A stretch of 35,556 bases of DNA from UBA3537 sp965657165 (lineage in GTDB: Bacteria > Bacteroidota > Bacteroidia > Flavobacteriales > Flavobacteriaceae). Shown piece by piece: positions 15,461 to 22,784 of this stretch; the first letter of the stretch is position 1, and every line of letters begins with the position of its first letter. The stretch covers positions 1-35,556 of the forward strand of contig CBFHNG010000018.1 in NCBI GenBank assembly GCA_965657165.1, written 5' to 3'. The notes below the pieces were generated by a model that had not been told where the DNA came from, did not search any database, and saw nothing but the letters and a program-made list of their open reading frames with translations. The position numbers were made by a program, and so were the translations under genes.

Positions 15461-16993
15461 TTAAAAACGCTCTGGATGAGTAATAATTTCTGCTGCTCTG
15501 AGTTTCATTTCATGCAAATCCTCTGCAGAAAATTTATTTAAAACAGAATACATCATTCTCATGCGCTGATTATTGTAGAGTTTTGTTTTTTTATCATCCA
15601 AAAAATTCCAATATAAACTATTAAAAGGGCAGGCATTAGGGCCTATTTTTTCTTTAACCTTGTAGTGGCAAGAACTACAATAATTACTCATTTTATTAAT
15701 ATAGCTTCCAGATGAAACATAAGGTTTGGTAGCAATTTTTCCACCATCGGCATACTGACTCATTCCTCGTGTATTTGGCAATTGCACCCACTGGATAGCG
15801 TCTATATAGATGCCCAAATACCAATCATCTACAGCATCTGGATGTGTTTGTGTGAGTAACAAGTAATTCCCTGTAATCATTAATCGCTGAATGTGATGCG
15901 CATAGGCATGCTCAAGAGAATTTTTAATGGTTTTTTGAAGACAATTCATTTTGGTTTCGCCTGTCCAAAAGAACTCTGGGATGGCCTCGTTATTTTCTAA
16001 TTCATTTAGCGTTTTGTAAGATGGCATTTCTTTCCAATACATGCCACGCATATACTCTCGCCATCCAATAACTTGACGAATAAATCCTTCAACTTGTGCA
16101 ATATCAATATCATTCATGTGCTGTCGATAATGTATCATAACAGCATCAATAACTTCCTTCGGGCTGATAATTTTTGTATTCATTGCAAAAGATAAACGCG
16201 AGTGAAAAAGATAAACTTCTTCTGTGTGTAGTGCATCTTGATAGTCTCCAAAATGGGGGAGTAGGATGTTACAAAAATATGACAACTGTTCTTGAGCTTG
16301 TTTCAAATTTATTGGATATTCAAAATAATCGCTTTCAAAATTTCCAATAGTTTCAATTTCACTCGATGAAATATCCTTACAAATTTGTCTTACATCATTT
16401 TTAAAGGCTTTGTAATGGGGTATTTCTGGATTTCCTTTCCATTTTTTTCTGTTATTATGGTCATAATTCCAAATGCCACCTTCCGGTTGTTCACCCACCA
16501 TCAAAATATGATGTTTTTTTCGCATGTAACGATAAAAACGCTCCATTAAGAATTGTTTTTTGCCTTCAAAAAATTCAGCAAGCTCGTTTCTTGTAGTTAG
16601 AAAATGTTCGGTATCACAACAAGAGCTACTAATTGACAAATCATTACAAATTGACTTCAGTTGTTCATCCAAACGGTATTCATCAGGTGTTTGATATTCA
16701 AAATGATCAATAGCGTTTTGTTCAATATGAAGTTTTATGTTTTTTTCTAAATCATGTTGGTTTTTAGGATCTGTAATATTAAAATAAATCACATTGTGGT
16801 TGTTTTGCTCCAAATGGTTTGAAAATTCTCGCATAGCAGCAAAAAAGCCAACAACTTTTTGAACATGATGTTTTACATAGTTTGTTTCTTGTCGCATTTC
16901 AAACATACAATAGAAAACATTGTCATCTACACGTTTATACCAAGAATGATTTGAATTTAATTGATCACCTAAAATAAGTCGTAATGTTTTCAT
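15461..16993 (-). CDS. FeS-type (6-4) photolyase, PhrB-like cryptochrome/photolyase
   Basis: A 510-residue member of the FeS-BCP group of bacterial (6-4) photolyases (deoxyribodipyrimidine photolyase-related). It starts MKTLRLILGDQLN. Four cysteines, Cys351 (KMNCLQKT), Cys439 and Cys442 (YCSSC) and Cys455 (NACPF), match the 4Fe-4S ligands of Agrobacterium PhrB (350, 438, 441, 454) offset by one. AHHIQRLMITGN (His366-His367) matches the His pair needed for (6-4) repair there. Members bind FAD and a lumazine antenna, from family knowledge. The ATG abuts the cryptochrome DASH stop, so the two are translated from one message as the last genes of operon B. Confidence 0.95.
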   Translation of the reverse strand: MKTLRLILGDQLNSNHSWYKRVDDNVFYCMFEMRQETNYVKHHVQKVVGFFAAMREFSNHLEQNNHNVIYFNITDPKNQHDLEKNIKLHIEQNAIDHFEYQTPDEYRLDEQLKSICNDLSISSSCCDTEHFLTTRNELAEFFEGKKQFLMERFYRYMRKKHHILMVGEQPEGGIWNYDHNNRKKWKGNPEIPHYKAFKNDVRQICKDISSSEIETIGNFESDYFEYPINLKQAQEQLSYFCNILLPHFGDYQDALHTEEVYLFHSRLSFAMNTKIISPKEVIDAVMIHYRQHMNDIDIAQVEGFIRQVIGWREYMRGMYWKEMPSYKTLNELENNEAIPEFFWTGETKMNCLQKTIKNSLEHAYAHHIQRLMITGNYLLLTQTHPDAVDDWYLGIYIDAIQWVQLPNTRGMSQYADGGKIATKPYVSSGSYINKMSNYCSSCHYKVKEKIGPNACPFNSLYWNFLDDKKTKLYNNQRMRMMYSVLNKFSAEDLHEMKLRAAEIITHPERF

Positions 16994-18301
16994 TTAAAAG
17001 AGTTTAGATTGTAGCCACTGTTTTCTGTATTTCTTATTTGAATCATAGCGTTCGGCTTGCAGTTTTACATTGAAGATGCGATCTCTGGGATCATTTCCCA
17101 CGCCAGAGACATACATCCAATTCCCATAATTGCTATGCACATCATAATCTAATAACATAGATTCGAAATAAGCAGCACCAATTCGCCAGTCTAGTTTTTG
17201 TGTTTTTGCAAAAAAAGAGGCTACATTTTGCCGTCCCCGGTTGCTCATCCAGCCTGTGTTTTTGAGTTCAAGCATGTTGGCATTTACAAAATCGTCAGAA
17301 GTTTCGCCATGAATCCACTCATCAACATATTTTTGATGGTCCGACCATTGGTATTGTTGTTTTAGAATGCCATCTATTTTAAATATTTCATTACCATGTT
17401 TGAGTGAAACATACTTAAAAAAATCACGCCAAATCAGTTCAAAAATCAACCAATAGGTCGATTGATTAGAAAAAAATTGACTTTCAAATTCTTTAATATT
17501 CCAATAAATTTGCCTCGCAGATAGGCTTCCATTAGCAAGCCAGGGAGAAAATTTTGAACTATAATTGAGTCCCAAAAGCCCATTTCTAGTTTTTTTATAA
17601 ACGCCAACGGCTTTAGTTTCAAAAAAATAATGATCCAACCGCTGAAATGCTGCATTTTCTCCACCAACAAAAGGAAAAACAGTTCTGTTATCTGTTTCAA
17701 AATCTTCGTAGCCTAAGTCTTCCAAAGTGGGGATTTTGGTTGTAGTTTCTAATAGGAATGATGCCCTCTGTGGTTGAGTTTTTATTAAGCTTCTAACTTT
17801 AGCTTTTTTCTCTAACTGTTTTCTAAAATGTGTAAATACTTTTGGCGTATCATTAAAGTGAAATGGAATATCATTTGGATGAAATAAAAATTGATCATAA
17901 ACCTCACGAAAAACAACAGTTTTGGTTAGACTATCCTTTACATCAATACACCTAGTGTTTTCCTCATCAGTCCATTCCTTTTGTAAATAAATAGTGCTGA
18001 CATTGTGAGTTTCCACAATATGTTTCATTTGCTCTTTTGCAGAACATTGATACACTAGTAGCGTAATATTTAATTTATGAAGTTTTTTTTGAAGACAATT
18101 TAAAGTTTCAAGAAGAAACTTGACTCTAAACTTCTCCGTTTTTTTGAAGCCATATTCATTTATTTTAAACAAATTGGGCTCCAAAAAATACACTCCAATA
18201 ACTTGTCTAGAAGTTGATAGAGCTGAACGTAAAACAGTATTGTCTTGAGTTCTTAAATCATTTCTAAACCAAACTAGCGATGTGTCTTTTTGCTGCTGCA
18301 T
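16994..18301 (-). CDS. Cryptochrome DASH
   Basis: A 435-residue photolyase/cryptochrome of the DASH subfamily, FAD- and usually MTHF-binding, active on CPDs in single-stranded or looped DNA and possibly a photoreceptor. The N-terminal antenna domain has SLVWFRNDLRTQDNTVL. The C-terminal domain has the subfamily signatures NTGWMSNRGRQNVASFFA and NYGNWMYVSGVGNDPRDRIF, plus SKFSPWLANGSLSARQIYW. It starts inside the DUF2256 gene's last codons (28-base overlap), which couples the two. It lies in operon B. Confidence 0.95.
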   Translation of the reverse strand: MQQQKDTSLVWFRNDLRTQDNTVLRSALSTSRQVIGVYFLEPNLFKINEYGFKKTEKFRVKFLLETLNCLQKKLHKLNITLLVYQCSAKEQMKHIVETHNVSTIYLQKEWTDEENTRCIDVKDSLTKTVVFREVYDQFLFHPNDIPFHFNDTPKVFTHFRKQLEKKAKVRSLIKTQPQRASFLLETTTKIPTLEDLGYEDFETDNRTVFPFVGGENAAFQRLDHYFFETKAVGVYKKTRNGLLGLNYSSKFSPWLANGSLSARQIYWNIKEFESQFFSNQSTYWLIFELIWRDFFKYVSLKHGNEIFKIDGILKQQYQWSDHQKYVDEWIHGETSDDFVNANMLELKNTGWMSNRGRQNVASFFAKTQKLDWRIGAAYFESMLLDYDVHSNYGNWMYVSGVGNDPRDRIFNVKLQAERYDSNKKYRKQWLQSKLF

Positions 18302-18411
18302 TTTTTACTACAATATTTTACAAACTCCCAGTCGCGTTCCCATTTCTTACGCCACGAAAATGGACGTTGGCACACTACACAGATTTTTGATGGTAACTCG
18401 GATTTTTTCAA
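18274..18411 (-). CDS. DUF2256 zinc-ribbon-like small protein
   Basis: A 45-residue frame read from TTG 18411: KKSELPSKICVVCQRPF, then SWRKKWERDWEFVKYCSKKC. It matches DUF2256, a tiny family with two Cys pairs (Cys11-x2-Cys14 and Cys34-x3-Cys38), presumably one zinc site, commonly found next to cryptochrome/photolyase genes. No ATG exists between the upstream in-frame TAA and the family start, so TTG is the likely start. It begins 7 bases after the flavin reductase stop and runs 28 bases into the cryptochrome DASH gene in another frame. Function is unknown; the association suggests a cofactor or partner role for the cryptochrome. Confidence 0.88.
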   Translation of the reverse strand: MKKSELPSKICVVCQRPFSWRKKWERDWEFVKYCSKKCSSKKTHR

Positions 18412-18418
18412 CGAGTAG

Positions 18419-19054
18419 TTATTTTGTTTTTACTATTTTTTTTGGCCTTTGATAAGTCATTCGCTCTTTTAGTGTTGGTACTGTATACCCATCCAATCCA
18501 TTGATTGCAACAACATTAGCTTTGGATAAATTAATAAAACCATCCTTTTCAAGAAGATCAGATTTTATAAATAAATCTTTAATCTCTCCTATGAGTTGAA
18601 TTGTACCATTGGCCTTTATTTCGTACTCCTCGCAGTAGGTAAGTGCGATTTGAATTGGTGCATCCTTTACAAAAGGGGCATGCCAGCCATTTTTATAGTC
18701 TTCTTCAAGGTTAGTTATATCAAATTCTGAAACGTCTTTATCGTATTTAGCAGAAGTGTGATGAGCGTCTTTTATGATAGAAGCGTCAATATGATTGATT
18801 GTAAATTGCCCTGTTTCTTTGATGTTTTCGTAAGTATTTCGCGGCACATCAGTCACAGGTCTAAAGATAACACCAAGTAAAGGAGGGTTAGAACCCAAAT
18901 GAGTCACTGAACTAAAAACAGCCACATTTGGAATTCCCAAATTTGACTTTGTTCCAATGAGGTTTGCGGATTTAAATCCAGAGCAACTATTAATTAGATT
19001 TATTCTAAATATATGATCTAATTCTTCAAAATCTTGACGTTTTAGGTGTATCAT
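18419..19054 (-). CDS. Flavin reductase family protein (FMN-binding split barrel)
   Basis: A 211-residue flavoprotein with the split-barrel flavin reductase-like fold: GIPNVAVFSSVTHLGSNPPL, then LGVIFRPVTDVPRNTYENIK, and the GQFTINHIDASIIKDAHHTS strand. It probably reduces or binds FMN/FAD with NAD(P)H. In an operon with two FAD-dependent photolyases it may supply reduced flavin, since photolyases act with FADH-, but this is inference. It overlaps the ABC1 kinase gene by 4 bases and precedes DUF2256 by 7 bases. Confidence 0.92.
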   Translation of the reverse strand: MIHLKRQDFEELDHIFRINLINSCSGFKSANLIGTKSNLGIPNVAVFSSVTHLGSNPPLLGVIFRPVTDVPRNTYENIKETGQFTINHIDASIIKDAHHTSAKYDKDVSEFDITNLEEDYKNGWHAPFVKDAPIQIALTYCEEYEIKANGTIQLIGEIKDLFIKSDLLEKDGFINLSKANVVAINGLDGYTVPTLKERMTYQRPKKIVKTK

Positions 19055-20364
19055 TTGTAATGTTGAAATTGATTAATTTTTACAGCATTTGCTTTTAAAT
19101 CAAACATTAAATTGTACAATCCAAAAAATGTTCGGTTCATATAAATAAAATGTTTTGACCCTCTGTTGCTGTTGAATTTCCTTAGTTCTGTATTTTGACT
19201 GTAGCGCTCTGCCAAATCGCCAATTTTTCCAAAAAAATCTGTATCTGAAAAATCAAAAACTTCTTGTTGAAAAGGAAGTGTAAATACACTCAATAACTCA
19301 TGAAACATGGCTGTAAAAAACGTGATTTCATCTTCACTGTCATTGGGAGTAAGGATTTCTAATTCGTATAATTTATCAGAGAATAAACGAGGATTATTGA
19401 TAATATTTGAATTAGCTAATTCAAAATAAGGCACATAGAATTCATCTGGAATTGCTTTCATACATCCAAAATCAAGAGCCACTAACTGAGTATTCTCATT
19501 AATTAAAAAATTGCCAGGATGTGGGTCTGCGTGCACCTTTTTGAGGTTATGAATTTGATGCATATAAAAATCCCATAATGCTTGTCCTAATCTATTGGAC
19601 CTCCCTTGGTCTGTATTGTGTTTAGCAAACTCCGATAAATGTTCCCCTTGCATATAATCCATCGTCAATATCCTGTTTGACGAATATTCTTTGTAATAGG
19701 TTGGAAACAAAATGTTAGGAATGTGCGCACAGGCCTTCGCGATTTCTTGACTTTGCTCAATTTCTAAGGAATAATTGGTTTCTTCAGTTAATTTATCTTC
19801 AACTTCCTTAAAATATTTGTCTGAACCTTTTCCTTTAATGTTAAACATTTTGATTGCAATGGGCTTTACCAAGGATAAATCAGATTTAATACTATCAGCA
19901 ACACCAGGGTATTGAATTTTGACAGCCAAATCTTTTCCGTTTTTTTTGGCACGATGAACTTGACCAATGCTAGCTGCATTAACAGAATTTGCATCAAATT
20001 CATCAAAAATAGCATCCGGTGCTTTGCCAAAATATTTTTTAAATGTTTTGACAACTAGAGGAGAGGATAAAGGTGGAACAGAAAATTGAGCCAAAGAGAA
20101 TTTTTCAACATAAGCTTGTGGTAAAATATTTTTTTCCATACTGAGCATTTGCGCAACTTTTAAAGCACTTCCTTTAAGCTGTTTTAGCCCGCCATAAATA
20201 TCATCAGCGTTGTTTTTATTTAAATTTTCCTTGGCAATTTCTTCAGATTTACTTAGTCTTTCGCCATAGTACTTTATGTAATTGACTCCAACTTTTGCTC
20301 CTGTAGAAACAATTTTTGAGGCGCGTTGTAATTTTGATGTTGGGATACGGTCTATTGATTTCAT
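19051..20364 (-). CDS. ABC1/UbiB family atypical kinase
   Basis: A 437-residue ABC1 (AarF/UbiB) protein kinase-like protein. The family KxGQ motif appears as KVAQ (residues 69-72 in LKGSALKVAQML), with Ala for Gly. VNAASIGQVHRAKKNGKDLA holds the Ala-rich nucleotide loop and Lys; HADPHPGNFLI and VALDFGCMKAIP are the catalytic and metal motifs. Family members act in quinone biosynthesis or lipid homeostasis. In this operon a role in membrane quinone or photo-oxidative stress is plausible but unproven. It overlaps the TetR gene by 1 base (TAATG) and the flavin reductase gene by 4. Confidence 0.92.
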   Translation of the reverse strand: MKSIDRIPTSKLQRASKIVSTGAKVGVNYIKYYGERLSKSEEIAKENLNKNNADDIYGGLKQLKGSALKVAQMLSMEKNILPQAYVEKFSLAQFSVPPLSSPLVVKTFKKYFGKAPDAIFDEFDANSVNAASIGQVHRAKKNGKDLAVKIQYPGVADSIKSDLSLVKPIAIKMFNIKGKGSDKYFKEVEDKLTEETNYSLEIEQSQEIAKACAHIPNILFPTYYKEYSSNRILTMDYMQGEHLSEFAKHNTDQGRSNRLGQALWDFYMHQIHNLKKVHADPHPGNFLINENTQLVALDFGCMKAIPDEFYVPYFELANSNIINNPRLFSDKLYELEILTPNDSEDEITFFTAMFHELLSVFTLPFQQEVFDFSDTDFFGKIGDLAERYSQNTELRKFNSNRGSKHFIYMNRTFFGLYNLMFDLKANAVKINQFQHYK

Positions 20365-21020
20365 TAATTGGCACCCATTTTTTCTTTAAACAAAAATTTA
20401 CCAAAGTCAACCACACTTTTAAGAGGCTTGGTATGTGCCAATTCAAAACTTGCTGCAATAGATTTTTCAATAAAAAGATCGGTCTTTTCAAAATCTGCAG
20501 AGTCATCATCTAACCAAAATTTTAGTGTTACAAGAACTTGTACCCAATAGGATTCATTCACCACATTGTCTTTAATATCATCAATGCGTTTGTTTTTTAT
20601 TTCAAAATCAACAAGCTCTAATGTATCAACAAATTCAATAAACTTTTTTCTCAGGGGCTTCAGTTTTTTTAGGGTATTTAGTCCACCATTTGAAGTTTCT
20701 AAAGCATGTACAACATAGCTACGATTAGCAGTAAGATTTCCAAAAAAAGTATAATAAAAGCTCAATAGTTTGTTTTGTGCATCATAATTTTTGTAGTCTT
20801 TGCTTTTTTCTAGAGTATAAATAGTATTGTCGAAAAAAGTTTCAAAGATTGAAGATTCTAGTGCTTGAAATGATCCAAAAAAGCTGTAAAATTCGGCTTC
20901 TTCAAAATGATTCATTTTTGCAAATGCATAGACACTTTTTGGAATTTCATTGTGCTCCAAAACGCTATTCATAAATAGTTCGATAAGTCTTTGTTTAGTA
21001 AGTTTAGTTTTTTTAGCCAT
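20364..21020 (-). CDS. TetR-like transcriptional regulator, first in operon B
   Basis: A 218-residue protein with a TetR-type N-terminal HTH region: KLTKQRLIELFMNSVLEHNE, then VYAFAKMNHFEEAEFYSFFG. The TetR C-terminal helical domain (GNLTANRSYVVHALETSNGG; WVQVLVTLKFWLDDD) follows. The HTH is diverged from the classical TTKTLAEEAGV type, so DNA binding should be treated as likely rather than certain. It heads operon B, stop overlapping the ABC1 kinase ATG by one base. It is a candidate controller of this operon, possibly through the TTAAACAAACATTAACA box 54-70 bases before its ATG. Confidence 0.85.
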   Translation of the reverse strand: MAKKTKLTKQRLIELFMNSVLEHNEIPKSVYAFAKMNHFEEAEFYSFFGSFQALESSIFETFFDNTIYTLEKSKDYKNYDAQNKLLSFYYTFFGNLTANRSYVVHALETSNGGLNTLKKLKPLRKKFIEFVDTLELVDFEIKNKRIDDIKDNVVNESYWVQVLVTLKFWLDDDSADFEKTDLFIEKSIAASFELAHTKPLKSVVDFGKFLFKEKMGAN

Positions 21021-21049
21021 TGTTAAATTGATTTTTACAAAAATAAAAC

Positions 21050-21058
21050 TTGTCTAAA
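21050..21058 (-). promoter_or_regulatory. TTTAGACAA element (candidate -10) of operon B
   Basis: The minus strand has TGTTTAA (21080-21074), a 15-base spacer and TTTAGACAA (21058-21050), then 29 bases to the TetR ATG. The same pair with a 16-base spacer lies before blh. The spacing would suit a promoter read by an alternative sigma factor. Confidence 0.5.
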
Positions 21059-21073
21059 GTATATTTTCAATAA

Positions 21074-21090
21074 TTAAACAAACATTAACA
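21074..21090 (-). promoter_or_regulatory. Shared light-module box upstream of operon B
   Basis: The plus strand reads TTAAACAAACATTAACA, one base different from the box at 15422-15438. On the minus strand it is TGTTAA then TGTTTAA as direct half-sites 10 bases apart. It lies 54 bases before the TetR-like gene. Confidence 0.6.
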
Positions 21091-21151
21091 TTTTAAAATC
21101 CAAATAATAGTTTGATTATTTTTCCTAATTTTAAAATCTCAAATCTATCTT

Positions 21152-22690
21152 ATGCTAAAAAAGATTTATGGAAGTGCAGTTTTTGGTGTAGAGGCCCACA
21201 CCATTACAGTAGAAGTCAATGTTGATAATGGCATTGGTTATCATCTTGTAGGCCTGCCGGATAATGCCATAAAAGAAAGTAATTTTAGAATTGCAGCAGC
21301 ACTCGAAAACAATGGCTTTCGTATTCCTGGGAAAAAAATCATCATCAACATGTCTCCAGCAGATATGCGTAAAGAAGGTTCTGCTTATGATTTAACCCTA
21401 GCAGTTGGAATTCTTGCGGCTTCAAATCAAATTAAAGCTCAAGAATTGGAGCGTTATGTGATTATGGGTGAATTGTCTTTGGATGGCAGTCTCCAACCCA
21501 TTAAAGGGGCTTTGCCAATTGCTATAAAAGCCAAAGAAGAAGGTTTTACGGGGTTTATTCTTCCAAATGAAAATGCCAAAGAAGCTGCCATTGTAGAGGG
21601 GCTGATGGTTTATGGTGTAGAGCACATTATGGATGTGATTAACTTCTTTGATAAAAATAAAACGCTATCACCAACACATTTTGACATAAAAAAAGAATTT
21701 GAAAGCGCATTATTAAAACCAGAATTTGATTTTGCAGATGTAAAAGGTCAAGAAAGCATAAAGCGTTGTATGGAAATTGCCGCCGCCGGAGGGCATAATA
21801 TCATATTAATTGGCCCACCAGGAAGTGGAAAAACCATGCTAGCCAAGCGATTACCATCCATTTTACCTCCAATGACGTTACAGGAAGCTTTAGAAACGAC
21901 CAAGATTCATTCTGTTGTTGGGCGACTGCGTGCCCCATCAGGTTTGATGACTCAGCGCCCATTTCGTTCACCACATCATACCATATCTGATGTTGCGCTT
22001 GTTGGAGGCGGGCAGTACCCGCAGCCTGGTGAAATCTCTATGGCGCACAATGGCGTGTTGTTTTTAGATGAATTACCAGAGTTTAAGCGTTCTGTTCTCG
22101 AAGTCATGCGTCAACCCTTAGAAGATTTGGAGGTGACGATTTCTAGAGCAAAGTTTACCGTAACTTATCCGAGTAGTTTTATGTTGGTGGCCAGTATGAA
22201 TCCAAGTCCAAGTGGGTTTTTTAATGATCCTTCTGCGCCATTAACCTCATCTCCTGCTGAAATTCAACGGTATATGGGTAAAATTTCAGGCCCACTTCTA
22301 GATCGTATTGATATTCATGTTGAGGTCACACCTGTGCCTTTTGAGAAATTAACTGAAGAACGCCGAGGCGAGTCTTCAATTGTTATTCGGCAACGGGTCA
22401 CCAAAGCAAGACAATTGCAAACCAAACGTTTTGAAAACTTGAGTACAGTTCATTACAACGCGCAAATGCAAACCAAACACATTCGAAAATTTTGTGTTTT
22501 AGATGAGCAATCAAAAGCGCTTTTAAAACAGGCTATGGAGCGCTTAAATTTATCGGCTAGAGCCTATGATAGAATTTTAAAAGTAGCACGTACAATAGCT
22601 GACTTAGAAGCTTCAGCATCTATAGAAAGTAGACATATTAGTGAAGCGATTCAGTACCGAAGTTTGGATCGAGAAGGGTGGTTGGGTTAA
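21152..22690 (+). CDS. comM: YifB/ComM family Mg-chelatase-like AAA+ ATPase
   Basis: A 512-residue AAA+ protein related to ComM, the branch-migration helicase used in natural transformation. The N-terminal ChlI-like domain starts with MLKKIYGSAVFGVEAHTITV. Walker A is IGPPGSGKTMLAKRLP at about residue 227, Walker B is NGVLFLDELPEF, and the sensor region has YPSSFMLVASMNPSPSGFF. The C-terminal domain ends ADLEASASIESRHISEAIQY. Length is normal. The start at ATG 21152 is 131 bases from the divergent TetR gene, and the gap holds the shared box on the other strand. Confidence 0.93.
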   Translation: MLKKIYGSAVFGVEAHTITVEVNVDNGIGYHLVGLPDNAIKESNFRIAAALENNGFRIPGKKIIINMSPADMRKEGSAYDLTLAVGILAASNQIKAQELERYVIMGELSLDGSLQPIKGALPIAIKAKEEGFTGFILPNENAKEAAIVEGLMVYGVEHIMDVINFFDKNKTLSPTHFDIKKEFESALLKPEFDFADVKGQESIKRCMEIAAAGGHNIILIGPPGSGKTMLAKRLPSILPPMTLQEALETTKIHSVVGRLRAPSGLMTQRPFRSPHHTISDVALVGGGQYPQPGEISMAHNGVLFLDELPEFKRSVLEVMRQPLEDLEVTISRAKFTVTYPSSFMLVASMNPSPSGFFNDPSAPLTSSPAEIQRYMGKISGPLLDRIDIHVEVTPVPFEKLTEERRGESSIVIRQRVTKARQLQTKRFENLSTVHYNAQMQTKHIRKFCVLDEQSKALLKQAMERLNLSARAYDRILKVARTIADLEASASIESRHISEAIQYRSLDREGWLG

Positions 22691-22751
22691 ATTAAATTAA
22701 TACTTTATATAGATTTTATAAATAATTGAAAATCAATGTTTTAAACATTCA

Positions 22752-22780
22752 CTATAAATAAAATTTATAGCTCTTTTTTT
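22752..22780 (+). terminator. AT-rich terminator after comM
   Basis: CTATAAAT and ATTTATAG form an 8-bp stem with a 3-base loop, followed by CTC and seven T. It is AT-rich, hence weak. It sits just before the convergent aldehyde dehydrogenase stop. Confidence 0.5.
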
Positions 22781-22784
22781 AGAT

